A stretch of 64,000 nucleotides of DNA from Pseudomonas fluorescens Q2-87 (GTDB lineage Bacteria > Pseudomonadota > Gammaproteobacteria > Pseudomonadales > Pseudomonadaceae), in contig NZ_CM001558.1 in NCBI RefSeq assembly GCF_000281895.1, forward strand, positions 2,856,556-2,920,555, written 5' to 3'. Below, piece after piece: positions 1 to 8,697 of the stretch. The position numbers and the translations under genes were made by a program. The notes under the pieces are model-generated. The model was not told where the DNA came from and searched no databases. It saw only the letters and a program-made list of their open reading frames with translations. The stretch's first letter is position 1. Each line of letters opens with the position of its first letter.

Positions 1-464
1 ACGACTGGCGACAGAATCAGCAACGCCAGGGCCTTACCGCCGCTGCGCTTTTCCCGTTGTACACGGGCCTGGCTTCCGCCGAGCATGCCCAGCGCACGGC
101 CGATGCGGTACGTGAAGGCCTGTTGCGTCCCGGCGGTATCGCCACCACCCAGGTCAACAATGGCCAGCAATGGGACGAGCCCAATGGCTGGGCACCGCTG
201 CAGTGGGTGGCGGTAGAGGGGCTGGACCGATACGGCCAAACCGCGCTGGCACAAGAGATCGGCAGCCGCTTTCTGCGGCAGGTGCACGACCTCTACCGCA
301 AGGAAAACAAGCTGGTTGAAAAATACGATCTGTCCGGGCAAGGCAATGGCGGGGGAGGCGGTGAATACGAGTTGCAGGATGGCTTCGGCTGGACCAACGG
401 GGTGACCTTGAAACTGCTGGGCAAGTATGGCGCAACCGCTTCGGGAGCCACGGCTGGCGAATAA
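1..464 (+). CDS. treA: Periplasmic trehalase, C-terminal part (cut by window edge)
   Basis: The frame is open from the first bases of the window (codons begin at position 3) and ends at 464, so only about the last 153 residues are present. They carry the GH37 trehalase signature [13 protein letters not shown] and the glycine-rich segment [19 protein letters not shown] that closes the active-site cleft in this family. Trehalase hydrolyses trehalose to two glucose; the long periplasmic TreA type is the likely form, but the signal peptide lies outside the window. A hairpin terminator follows at 502-530. Confidence 0.93.
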   Translation, partial: DWRQNQQRQGLTAAALFPLYTGLASAEHAQRTADAVREGLLRPGGIATTQVNNGQQWDEPNGWAPLQWVAVEGLDRYGQTALAQEIGSRFLRQVHDLYRKENKLVEKYDLSGQGNGGGGGEYELQDGFGWTNGVTLKLLGKYGATASGATAGE

Positions 465-501
465 CCAACCTGACGGGCACTGAGCCCGGTGAATGGAAGA
501 G

Positions 502-530
502 AGGAGCGGCAATCCGCTCCTTTCTTTTTA
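502..530 (+). terminator. Rho-independent terminator after treA
   Basis: AGGAGCGG / CCGCTCCT stem with a CAAT loop, followed by TTCTTTTT. It sits 38 bases after the trehalase stop codon. Confidence 0.85.
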
Positions 531-565
531 TCCGAGATTGATCAGTGGATGCTCGCGCACGTCCC

Positions 566-594
566 TTGGCAGGCGTGGTTTGTGGTCTATAGTT
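566..594 (+). promoter_or_regulatory. Promoter of the GGDEF-EAL gene, with block shared with the kinase gene
   Basis: TTGGCA (566-571) and TATAGT (588-593) are spaced by 16 bases and fit a sigma-70 promoter. The 18-base block GGTTTGTGGTCTATAGTT (577-594), followed shortly by AGCAGAT, recurs exactly on the minus strand at 6958-6975 upstream of the paralogous kinase gene. The shared block includes the -10 but not the -35. Confidence 0.6.
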
Positions 595-688
595 CTCAGC
601 AGATATGGACCTTTCGCGGGCGCCGGGGCATGACGATCCTCTGGAGCCTTAATCGCGTTGGATACCCAAAGACTGCAGGGAGCACGCC

Positions 689-3061
689 ATGCCGATCCAA
701 CGGCCCGATACATTGAGGTCGGCCCCTGGCAACGCCAGTTCCGTGGATGCCATTTCTGGCATCGCGACCAACCTTTTCCGGCAACGCTTCGACCAGATCA
801 AGGAAGCCTATATCCTGTTTCCGTTGTCAGCGGTTGTCCTGTTGCTGGCGATCTGGGCGGGTACCCTGTACCTGATCGAGGTCGAACGGGGTCGCGCGCA
901 GCAGGAGATCGCGGCGGCAAGCCTGGAAATCGCCGCGACTTACGAAGCGCAGATCCTGCGGGCGGTGCGTGAGATCGACCAGACGCTCAAACTCATCAAA
1001 TATGCCTATGAGTCCGAGGGCGAACGCAATCCGCTGCCCAGTCTCAAGACGCGGGCGCTGTTGCCATCGCCGTATGTGTTTGATGTCAGCGTGGTTGACG
1101 CTAGCGGTGTGGTTGTCGCGAGCACCCAAGCGAGCGAGACAGGCCTGCAGCTTGCCCGGGATACGCTGCAGAATGTCTGGCACGCGACCACGCTGTCGAT
1201 CAGCCGTCCCTGGAAAAACCCGGTCACGGGCGAGTGGCGATTGCGCTTCAGCCGTCGGCTTGACGCGGCGGACGGCGGGTTCTCCGGCATCGCCATGGTT
1301 GAAGTCGATGCAGCCTATTTTGTCAGCAGCTATGACGCCTCGAAGCTCGGCGACCGAGGGGTGCTCGGGTTGCTTGGCACCGATGGCCTCTTCCGCGTTC
1401 GGCGCACTGGCGAAGCCGTGACCGCCGGTGACGCGGTCAATTATGCGACGGTGGTGCCGGACACGGAAAACACCGAGGCCGTGCTGTCGGTCAATGGCTG
1501 GGACGAGGTGCTGCGCTACACCAGTTCCCGCCAACTCTACGACTTTCCACTGGCGGTGATCGTAGGGTTGTCCGAGGAAGAACAACTGGCCGCCGTGACC
1601 CGGCAGGCGCGCATCTATCTGTGGCGTGCGGCGGGCGGCAGCTTGCTGCTGGTGCTGCTGGTAGGCCTGTTGAGTCGCACCAGCTGGCAGTTGGCGCAAA
1701 GTCGTGCGCGCGCCGCCCAAGCCAAGATCACCTACGCCGAACGGGTCGAATACCTGGCCTATCACGACGGCTTGACCGCGCTGCCCAATCGCAGTTTGTT
1801 CAGCAAGGTCTTGACCCAGAGCATTCTCGAGGCCAGTCGATATGATCGACAACTGGCGGTGCTTTTCCTGGACCTGGACCGTTTCAAGCAGATCAACGAC
1901 ACGCTGGGCCACGATGCTGGCGACCAGTTGTTGCAGGAGGTCGCCCAGCGACTCAAGGGCTGCCTGCGTGCCAGCGATACCGTCGCCCGATTGGGCGGCG
2001 ATGAGTTCGTGATACTGCTGCCTGAATTGTCCGAGGACAAATACGTGGCGACCACCGCGCATAAGATCCTCACCGCCATCGCCCGGCCGTTCAATCTCCA
2101 GGGCCAAGAATTCCGTGTGACCGCCAGTGTCGGTGTCAGCCTCTTCGCCCAGGACGGCCTCGACGAGCAGACGCTCATGAAAAACGCCGATATCGCGATG
2201 TACCAGGCCAAGCAGAAGGGTAAGAACAACTTCCAGTTCTATTCCGAAAAAATGAATGCCGACTCCCTGGAGCGCATGACGCTGGAGCTCAGCTTGCGCC
2301 ACGCGTTGGAGCGCCAGGAATTCCAGTTGCACTACCAGGCCAAGCGCGACATCCGCAGCGGGCGGATCACTGGCATGGAGGCGCTGCTGCGCTGGAATCA
2401 CCCCGACCTGGGCATGGTCGCGCCCATGCAGTTTATTCCGGTCGCCGAAGAGACGGGGCTGATCGTGTCGATCGGCAAGTGGGTGCTCCAGACGGCCTGC
2501 CGCCAGAACGTTGCCTGGCAACAACAGGGATTACCGCGTTTGAGTATCGCCGTGAACCTGACAGCGCGTCAGTTCAGCGATGAAAGCCTGCTGGCGGACC
2601 TCACTGCGATACTGGCCGAAACCGGCATGGACGCCAGCCTGTTGGAACTTGAAATCGCCGAAAGATTGCTCATGCAGGATGTCACCCGGGCGTTGCGGGT
2701 GTTGACCGGTCTGAAGAAGCTCAATATCCGTATCGCCATCGACGACTTCGGTATCGGTTATTCTTCCCTCTCGGCGCTCCAGCAATTTCCGCTGGACTCC
2801 ATCAAGATCGATCGCTCGTTTATCTGCGACACGGCCAGCGTGCCGGAAGACAAGGCCTTGACCGAAGCCATTATCGCCATGGGCCGCACCCTGAGCCTCA
2901 CCGTGGTCGCCCAGGGCGTGGAAACCAAGGAACAAGCCGACTTCCTGCGGGCAAACGCCTGCGATGAATTCCAAGGCTTTTACTTCAACAAACCGGTACC
3001 CGCCGGGCAGTTCAAGGCGCTGCTGCAAGCACAGGCAACCCACGGGGCGGATCCAGCATGA
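689..3061 (+). CDS. Membrane sensor diguanylate cyclase / EAL protein
   Basis: A 790-residue inner-membrane c-di-GMP signalling protein. Transmembrane helices near residues 43-63 and 311-329 bracket a periplasmic sensor of roughly 245 residues (Cache-like, by size and layout). The GGDEF domain has an intact GGDEF (436-440) and an RASD inhibitory site five residues upstream, so cyclase activity with product feedback is likely. The EAL domain keeps EALLR (E564), NLTARQF, DDFGIGYSSL and SIKID, but the usual AEGVE is AQGVE (Q742) and ELTES is replaced by ELEIAER. Phosphodiesterase activity may therefore be weak or lost. Start ATG follows AGGGAGCACGCC. The sensor is nearly identical to that of the kinase at 4967-6850, which indicates duplication with output swap. 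Confidence 0.93.
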   Translation: MPIQRPDTLRSAPGNASSVDAISGIATNLFRQRFDQIKEAYILFPLSAVVLLLAIWAGTLYLIEVERGRAQQEIAAASLEIAATYEAQILRAVREIDQTLKLIKYAYESEGERNPLPSLKTRALLPSPYVFDVSVVDASGVVVASTQASETGLQLARDTLQNVWHATTLSISRPWKNPVTGEWRLRFSRRLDAADGGFSGIAMVEVDAAYFVSSYDASKLGDRGVLGLLGTDGLFRVRRTGEAVTAGDAVNYATVVPDTENTEAVLSVNGWDEVLRYTSSRQLYDFPLAVIVGLSEEEQLAAVTRQARIYLWRAAGGSLLLVLLVGLLSRTSWQLAQSRARAAQAKITYAERVEYLAYHDGLTALPNRSLFSKVLTQSILEASRYDRQLAVLFLDLDRFKQINDTLGHDAGDQLLQEVAQRLKGCLRASDTVARLGGDEFVILLPELSEDKYVATTAHKILTAIARPFNLQGQEFRVTASVGVSLFAQDGLDEQTLMKNADIAMYQAKQKGKNNFQFYSEKMNADSLERMTLELSLRHALERQEFQLHYQAKRDIRSGRITGMEALLRWNHPDLGMVAPMQFIPVAEETGLIVSIGKWVLQTACRQNVAWQQQGLPRLSIAVNLTARQFSDESLLADLTAILAETGMDASLLELEIAERLLMQDVTRALRVLTGLKKLNIRIAIDDFGIGYSSLSALQQFPLDSIKIDRSFICDTASVPEDKALTEAIIAMGRTLSLTVVAQGVETKEQADFLRANACDEFQGFYFNKPVPAGQFKALLQAQATHGADPA

Positions 3062-3070
3062 AGACGCTGT

Positions 3071-3508
3071 TCATTGCGGGGCAGGGGGCAATGCCCTGAC
3101 GCTGCCGTCGACCTCGCTGGCCTCGATATAACCGATCGTTTCCGGATTCTCCGCGATACGTTTCTTGACCTCCGCGCTGCTTGTCACCACCTGCGGAGGC
3201 TGGCCCCTGCCGGTAAAGATTATTTTCGACCAATGCGCCTTGATCTGCGCCGGCGACTTGCCGGTGAATGTCGAATAGAACTCATCGCGCGTAGCGGCCC
3301 CTTCGGGCTGGTCGACTGGTGTGGCTTGGCCGCCATCGGGGAAACGATTGACCTTGCCAAGGAAAATATCCGCCACCTGGCTGCGCGTGAGCACCTTCAC
3401 CGCGCTGGAGTTCGCGACGACCACCACTATGTCGGCTTCAGCGGCCGCGCTGGCCCCGCACAGGAGAAGTCCCGCTACAGCGACTCCGACGAGCCTCGCA
3501 CACCGCAT
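3071..3508 (-). CDS. Small periplasmic PstS-like (phosphate-binding-type) protein
   Basis: About 145 residues: a signal peptide (MRCARLVGVAVAGLLLCG, then an Ala-rich cleavage region) and one compact domain reading VVVANSSAVKVLTRSQVADIFLGK. This is the start typical of short PBP-like proteins related to PstS. The SQVADIFLGK stretch and the ENPETIGYIEASEVD stretch are family hallmarks. The ATG at 3508 is chosen because GGAG lies six bases upstream; an in-frame ATG at 3520 overlaps the porin stop (TGATG), so translation is probably coupled to the upstream barrel gene. It is too short for a full two-lobed binding protein and may be a ligand-sensing accessory for the flanking receptors. That role is inference. 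Confidence 0.75.
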   Translation of the reverse strand: MRCARLVGVAVAGLLLCGASAAAEADIVVVVANSSAVKVLTRSQVADIFLGKVNRFPDGGQATPVDQPEGAATRDEFYSTFTGKSPAQIKAHWSKIIFTGRGQPPQVVTSSAEVKKRIAENPETIGYIEASEVDGSVRALPPAPQ

Positions 3509-3519
3509 GGCCTGCTCCA

Positions 3520-4752
3520 TCAGAATACAAAATCCACAGCTAGGCTGATGACGTTGAACGAGCCCCCGGAATCGAAGTCCGGTTGGCTGTTGATCAACGG
3601 ACCGACAGAGTTGCCCTTCAAGCGGGTGTGATCGTATTGCAGCTTGGCGTCCATGTTTTTCGTGAAGTCCCACCGCACACCGAGGGAAAGGGTTTGCTGG
3701 CCTTCGTTTGAGCCCAGAATGGAATTGAGCGCGCCGTTGAGCTCCGTGGCGATTCCCGCAAAGGCGGGCGGCAGGGTAGAGGTCGTCAAGCCTGGCGCTG
3801 AGACTTCCGTTTCAGTCTTGGATCGCGCGTAGGTGATATAGGGCGTGAACGCTTCAATGCGGTATCCGCCGCTGATGTACCAGCCGCTTGTCTTGCCCAG
3901 GCCGGAGCGGCTGTCGAGACGGCCCCATTCACTCATGACGAACCAGTCGCCCGGATCATAGCTGGCGCCCACGCCAATGAAATCCACCGGTGTGTCATCG
4001 GAGTCGTAGCGATCGGCGATGGCGATCCCTTCCTCACCGAACTCACGGAAGGTGTCGAAGATCGAATTGAACTGCTCCAGGGTCAGGTCGGCCTTCATGT
4101 AGGTAATGCGCGTGGTCAGGGCGCCGACCTCGGCGGTGTTGGTCAGCCCCCAGAGATTCCTCGTCAATGCCTTGCCGGCGCCGCCAGGCTGGCGGCTGTC
4201 GGTCTGGCCGTAGTGAGCGTGCACGGTATTGGTCACGTCACCGACCCGAAATCTGTAGCTGCCATCGACGCCGTCGCTGCTGGTAATCGGCATCAGGCTG
4301 TAGAGCTCCATGGGCGCTCGCACCCAGGGCAGGGTATAGCCGACTTTCCGGGTATCGGAAACCAGGAAGGTCGGCAGGACGGTTCGGCCGATACGGGCAC
4401 TGAAATCAGGTGTGAACTGGTACTTGATGTTGGCCCATTCGAAGAACGGCCGGTAACTGTTGTCGTAGCGCTGCTCCGAAATGACCTGCACCACGGCTGA
4501 AAGCTGCGGGGTGAAAGTGGCGGTCAACTGGGCACCGATCAGGCTGTCGACGTCGGCGCTCCAATTGCGCGAGTGCCCTGCGCCGTTGGGCTTGAAGATA
4601 GAGGAAGTGAAGTCGGCTTTTCTCTCGCTCGAATGGACGATCCCCGCAGTGCCGAAACTGCTCAGCGAGAACATCGACATGTCTGCGGCGTTGGCTGCGG
4701 CGGCATTGAGGGTCACCATTGCCAAGGCCAGCCTGTTGAGTGTCGGCGCCAT
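3520..4752 (-). CDS. Outer-membrane beta-barrel (porin-like) protein
   Basis: 410 residues with a signal peptide ending in ANAAD and many alternating amphipathic strands (for example GAQLTATFTPQLSAVVQV, IKYQFTPDFSARIGRT), finishing with SLAVDFVF, a terminal Phe as expected for BAM-dependent barrels. The substrate cannot be read from the sequence. The gene overlaps the start region of the PstS-like gene downstream, so the two form an operon. Its placement between two membrane receptors with the same sensor domain suggests a nutrient-sensing locus (inference). Confidence 0.78.
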   Translation of the reverse strand: MAPTLNRLALAMVTLNAAAANAADMSMFSLSSFGTAGIVHSSERKADFTSSIFKPNGAGHSRNWSADVDSLIGAQLTATFTPQLSAVVQVISEQRYDNSYRPFFEWANIKYQFTPDFSARIGRTVLPTFLVSDTRKVGYTLPWVRAPMELYSLMPITSSDGVDGSYRFRVGDVTNTVHAHYGQTDSRQPGGAGKALTRNLWGLTNTAEVGALTTRITYMKADLTLEQFNSIFDTFREFGEEGIAIADRYDSDDTPVDFIGVGASYDPGDWFVMSEWGRLDSRSGLGKTSGWYISGGYRIEAFTPYITYARSKTETEVSAPGLTTSTLPPAFAGIATELNGALNSILGSNEGQQTLSLGVRWDFTKNMDAKLQYDHTRLKGNSVGPLINSQPDFDSGGSFNVISLAVDFVF

Positions 4753-4966
4753 AGGATCAGCCCGATTTCATCGTCATGCGGGGCATACGCTGCGTCGGGC
4801 AAGATTGCATCGACACTAGCGCTCTGGTGTTGGCGAGCGAGGTGTGAGTAGGGATCGCCATTCGTTTATTCCTTGTAACGTTGGCTGAAACTGCGCGATA
4901 TCACGAACCGAAGAGTAGCCTAAAAAACCAATACGTCCGTCTGTGAGGACCAGGAATCCCTAGGCG

Positions 4967-6850
4967 TTACGCAAACTGGGCCTGCTCGGAGGCCTTGATC
5001 GCCAATTTGAGCGTAAAGGTCGCTCCGGTGCCCGGGCCGTCACTGTGAGCCTCCAGCGAGCCGCCCATTTCCATGGCGGCCAGCACGCAGCTGTGCAAGC
5101 CGAAACCATGGCCATCTTTGCGTGTGGTGAAGCCATGGGCAAAGATGCGCGTCAGGTTTTCCGGCACGATGCCCTCACCATTATCGATCACTCGGATAAC
5201 CAGGGTATTGCCCAGCTGCACCTCGGTGACCAGGGTGATCTGCGGCTGTAGACCTGGCCTGTCATCCATTGCGCTGCTGGCATTTTTTATCAGGTTGACC
5301 AGGATCAGCAGTACTCGGTGCTTGTCCAGTTGCAGCAAGGGTGTCGCGGCAAAGTTGCGCACCACGGTGATCTGGCGCGCCGCGAGTATGCCGACATTCA
5401 TGCGCAGGGCATCCTCGATCAGTTCCTTGATCTGGACCGTCTCGGCGATGCTGGAGGCGCCCGCATAGGATTGCTGGGCGGAGACGATTTCCTTGATGTG
5501 ATCAACGCTTTTGGTCAGTTGTTCGAGTTCGTCGGTCATGCTCTGCTGTTCAATCGCCAGTGCTTCCACCAATTGGTTCAGGTAACCCGGCAGCAGCTTG
5601 CCTTTGGCGTCCTGGGAGATGAAATCTGCAAGGTCATCGGCATGCTCGTTCATCAACTGCACCGCCTTGCCAAGCCCTTGAGCCTTGCTGGTGCGCAGTT
5701 TGCGGGTGACCAGGTCTGCGCAAATGTTCACGCTGTTGAGCACATTGCCGACGTTGTGCAGGACATTGGTGGCGATTTCGGCCATACCGGCCTGGCGGGC
5801 CGCGGCGGCCAGTTGCTTCTGGGCTTCGGCGGCGCGCAAGCGACTTTGCGCCAGTTGCCAGCTCATCCGGGCGAGCAGCGCCACCAGCAGCACCAGCACC
5901 AGGCTGCCGCCCGCCGCGCGCCACAAATAGGTGTGCGCCTGCCGGGTCACGGCGGCCAGTTGTTCGTCCTCGGACAGCCCGACTATCACCGCCAGAGGAA
6001 AATCATAAAGTTGGCGTGCGCTGGTGTAACGCCGCACCTCGTCCCACCCATTGGCCGACAGCACGGCCTCGGTGTTGTCCGTGTCCGGCACCACCGCGGC
6101 GTAGTCCACCGCATTGCCCGCCATCACGGCGTCACCAGTGCGCCGGACGCGAAAAATGCCGTCGGTTCCGAGCAACCCGAGCACCCCTCGGTCGCCGAGC
6201 TTCGAGGTGTCATAGCTGCTGACGAAGTAGGCCGCATCGACCTCGACCCTGGCGATGCCGGCGAGCGCGCCATTCGCCGCGTCGAGTCGGCGGCTGAAAC
6301 GCAGTCGCCATTCGCCCGTGGCGGGGCTCTTCCACGGGCGGCTGATGGACAGTGAATCGCTACGTCGCAGCGTCTGCTGTTCATCCGGATCAGCGATTTT
6401 CTCCCGATCGTTTGCCCGTGTGCTCGCTATGGGGGCGCCGTCGGGCTTGACCACGCTGACATCAAATACCAGGGCCGGCGGCAGCAGGGCGCGTTCCTGG
6501 AGCCGGGGCAGGGGATTGGGCTCGCCTTCGGCTTCATAGGTATATTTGACCAGCTTGAGGGTTTGATCGATTTCATGGATTGCGCGCAACATCTGTGCTT
6601 CATATGTCGCGCCGATTTCCAGACTGGCGGTGGCAGCGCTCTGCTGTGCACGCAGGTGTTCGACTCGGATCAGGTAGAGGGTGGCCGACCAGATCGCCAG
6701 CAACAGGAGCGCGGCCAGCAGCGGAAACAGAATGTAGGCTTCCCTGGCCTGGTCGAAGACGCGCCGGAGCAGGCCGGCCCGGGAATCAGGCTGCGGACAA
6801 AGAGCAATACCAGGGTCCAACCGCAGAATATCGGGCCGCTGGATGGACAT
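4967..6850 (-). CDS. Membrane sensor histidine kinase sharing the sensor of the GGDEF-EAL protein
   Basis: 627 residues from the ATG at 6850, which sits behind GGGAGCACACT; a longer frame to 7012 exists but only this start aligns with the paralogue. Helices near 41-61 and 309-327 bracket a periplasmic sensor that matches the protein at 689-3061 almost residue for residue in blocks such as AAYFVSSYD and SKLGDRGVLGLLGTDG. The cytoplasmic part has an H-box (GMAEIATNVLHNVGNVLNSV, H365), N-box (LVNLIKNASSAM), DNGEG and GHGFGL, all intact. No receiver domain is fused and no obvious partner regulator lies next to it, so the target is unknown. The product probably autophosphorylates in response to the same ligand as its paralogue. 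Confidence 0.93.
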   Translation of the reverse strand: MSIQRPDILRLDPGIALCPQPDSRAGLLRRVFDQAREAYILFPLLAALLLLAIWSATLYLIRVEHLRAQQSAATASLEIGATYEAQMLRAIHEIDQTLKLVKYTYEAEGEPNPLPRLQERALLPPALVFDVSVVKPDGAPIASTRANDREKIADPDEQQTLRRSDSLSISRPWKSPATGEWRLRFSRRLDAANGALAGIARVEVDAAYFVSSYDTSKLGDRGVLGLLGTDGIFRVRRTGDAVMAGNAVDYAAVVPDTDNTEAVLSANGWDEVRRYTSARQLYDFPLAVIVGLSEDEQLAAVTRQAHTYLWRAAGGSLVLVLLVALLARMSWQLAQSRLRAAEAQKQLAAAARQAGMAEIATNVLHNVGNVLNSVNICADLVTRKLRTSKAQGLGKAVQLMNEHADDLADFISQDAKGKLLPGYLNQLVEALAIEQQSMTDELEQLTKSVDHIKEIVSAQQSYAGASSIAETVQIKELIEDALRMNVGILAARQITVVRNFAATPLLQLDKHRVLLILVNLIKNASSAMDDRPGLQPQITLVTEVQLGNTLVIRVIDNGEGIVPENLTRIFAHGFTTRKDGHGFGLHSCVLAAMEMGGSLEAHSDGPGTGATFTLKLAIKASEQAQFA

Positions 6851-6957
6851 AGTGTGCTCCCTGCAATTCACTATTGATGGCTTGTGAATGTCCGATTCGG
6901 TTACGGCTCGAACGGGTGCTTCCTGGCTGCGCGAGCGAAAGAATTCGGATCTGCTAA

Positions 6958-6975
6958 AACTATAGACCACAAACC
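6958..6975 (-). promoter_or_regulatory. Shared promoter block upstream of the kinase gene
   Basis: The complement reads GGTTTGTGGTCTATAGTT, identical to 577-594, followed by TTAGCAGAT. TATAGT can serve as a -10; no good -35 is visible 16-18 bases upstream, so an activator may be needed. Confidence 0.5.
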
Positions 6976-7048
6976 GCGCCATCGACATCGGCGCACCGCG
7001 TACAGTGGGCATGATCCTGCGTACGACATGTAGACCGTTGGGCAGGCG

Positions 7049-7215
7049 TTCCAGCAGGCTTGTCTCAAGCAGGGTTGATCGTGGAGTTGGGTGGACGCCA
7101 CGGCGCGACCGTACGCTTCCTGCCGCCGTTGATCATCACCGAGCAGGAGATCGATTTCGTCGCCAGGATCCTGTTTCAGGCCGCGAGCATGGTCAACGAG
7201 CGCCCGGGGCGCTGA
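7049..7215 (+). pseudogene. Remnant of a class-III (diaminobutyrate-type) aminotransferase, C-terminal end
   Basis: Reading from 7049 gives FQQACLKQG and then a stop; shifting frame at about 7074 continues as LIVELGGRHGATVRFLPPLI, ITEQEIDFVARI and on to a stop at 7215. This is the usual C-terminus of 2,4-diaminobutyrate 4-aminotransferase-type PLP enzymes (RGLIVELGGRHG...RFLPPL). A one-base loss in what should be a GGCTTGATC-like stretch explains the frameshift. The N-terminal 350 or so residues, including the PLP lysine, are absent. It is a dead fragment left by a deletion or rearrangement upstream of the kinase promoter. Confidence 0.65.
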
Positions 7216-7292
7216 CCATCCGCAGGGCCCGAGGCTTGCCGAACTTTAATCGGCAGGCCTCTGTCATGGGCATGAAGCCCGAATGACTGGGC

Positions 7293-8246
7293 TCAATAAT
7301 CCCAAAACGCCGCCACCCACCGGAAGGCGTCACCATCGACCGCCACCCGGCCAACGGAGGGGAATGGCAGGTGCGTGGCAACCAGTAGCTCACCTGACGC
7401 AGCCGCCTCTTGCATGAGGCGCACCCGAACGCGAACCGATTCCTCGGGGTCATGCTCAAAGCCGTTGTGCCAATCGGGATGGTCGAATGCGACGGGGAAC
7501 AGGGCGTCTCCCGCGAAGGTCAAGCGCTCGTGGGCAGATGTCACGTGGACCACGCTGTGCCCGGGCGTATGGCCGCCGGTGAGCTTGACCACCACGCCTG
7601 GCGCCACTTCATGGCTTTGTTCGAAGGTGCGCACTTTGCTGCGGTATTCATTCATGAACTGCTCGGCGGTCGAGCGCAGGACTTCCGGCACCGGCGACGG
7701 CATGGCCGTGAGGGAAAAATCCGGCGCGGCCCAGAAGGCGACCTCAGCCGCCGCCACGTGGATCCGCACGTCTGGCCGCAGCCGATTCTTCACCTCATCG
7801 ACGAGCAAACCACCGATATGGTCCATGTGCATGTGGGTGATGATCACATCCGTCACGGAACCAAGATCGATCCCGGCCGCCTCGAGACGTTTGGGAAACT
7901 GCCCGGCTCGCGGAAAACCGGGAAACTGGCCGCCCAACCCGGCATCGACGAGTACGGTCTGTTCGCCGCTGCGCACCACCAGCACATTCAGGGCCCAGTC
8001 GAACGCGTCGGGCCCCAGGAACATGTCCTTGAACCAGGCGGCGCGCGCTTGCGGGTCGGCGTTGGTGGACATGGTCGTTGTCGGCAGCGGGAGGACCCCA
8101 TCACTGACGACCAGTACGTCAATCTCACCGACCTTTAATGCATAACGCGAAGGAACCAGTTCTTCATATGCGCTCGAGTCCCGCTGGTTGTTGCTGTGCT
8201 GCTGTGTTCCGTCCTGCTGGACGGCGACGTTCAGATGCGAGTTCAT
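7293..8246 (-). CDS. MBL-fold metallo-hydrolase
   Basis: 317 residues. The zinc motif is HMHMDH (in VIITHMHMDHIGG), with further ligands in GGHTPGHS and in the Asp of FAGDALFP, and a late His in VATHLPFPS. The protein starts with a hydrophilic Asn/Gln-rich stretch of about 30 residues without a signal peptide. The layout resembles lactonase/quinolone-type MBL hydrolases (AttM/AhlD-like), but the substrate cannot be assigned from sequence alone. It stands as a single gene convergent with the pseudogene remnant. Confidence 0.85.
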   Translation of the reverse strand: MNSHLNVAVQQDGTQQHSNNQRDSSAYEELVPSRYALKVGEIDVLVVSDGVLPLPTTTMSTNADPQARAAWFKDMFLGPDAFDWALNVLVVRSGEQTVLVDAGLGGQFPGFPRAGQFPKRLEAAGIDLGSVTDVIITHMHMDHIGGLLVDEVKNRLRPDVRIHVAAAEVAFWAAPDFSLTAMPSPVPEVLRSTAEQFMNEYRSKVRTFEQSHEVAPGVVVKLTGGHTPGHSVVHVTSAHERLTFAGDALFPVAFDHPDWHNGFEHDPEESVRVRVRLMQEAAASGELLVATHLPFPSVGRVAVDGDAFRWVAAFWDY

Positions 8247-8697
8247 GATTGTTCTCCGATGGCTTGGCTCAAGAGGCTAAGACGACACTCGAATCCTGGC
8301 GTAAGAGGACCGATTCGTCTGGAGATCGAGTCTGCATCGCGACACGGCGCGTTCGGTACTCCACCTGGGTATGGCGGGGCATGGACGTTAGGGTGATCGT
8401 CCCTAAATCAAAGTATGAGAGAGAAGGGCGCTGGCGGTTGGGCGCGGAGAATTCCGCTCTGGCTTACCCAATTAAACCGCCAATGATTTTCGTCATTTAT
8501 CTCGGGATACTGATCCTGATCAAGGCAACTTGAATTAGTCATGTGCGCCCAGCCTAAATATCAAACATTGCACGATCAAGGGGGTGATGGCTCATTGATA
8601 TTGCGTTAGCATGAGGCCTCGATAAGCGTGCATAAGTCAGCTCAACAATAAGTTCACGCATCAATACCAATTCATATGGAATGAGGCTTGAACGAAA
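8247..8697. other. Intergenic region between MBL hydrolase and chemoreceptor
   Basis: About 450 bases between divergent genes, noticeably AT-richer from about 8480 on, as expected for promoters. A 94-codon frame (8249-8533) has no family features, no ribosome-binding site and high Arg/Trp content, and is not called. No convincing hairpin or repeat was seen. Confidence 0.5.

Noticed and set aside
489..716. 75-codon plus-strand frame between treA and the GGDEF-EAL gene
   Set aside because: It covers the treA terminator and the promoter of the next gene and shows no protein family features.
827..2524. 565-codon minus-strand frame
   Set aside because: It lies antisense to the GGDEF-EAL gene; the opposite strand codes for clear domains, and the long frame only reflects high GC.
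8249..8533. 94-codon frame upstream of the chemoreceptor
   Set aside because: No ribosome-binding site, no conserved motif; more likely promoter DNA.
8580..8630. FliA-type promoter before the chemoreceptor
   Set aside because: TCAAG is present, but the GCCGATAA half is poorly matched, so it is not supported.
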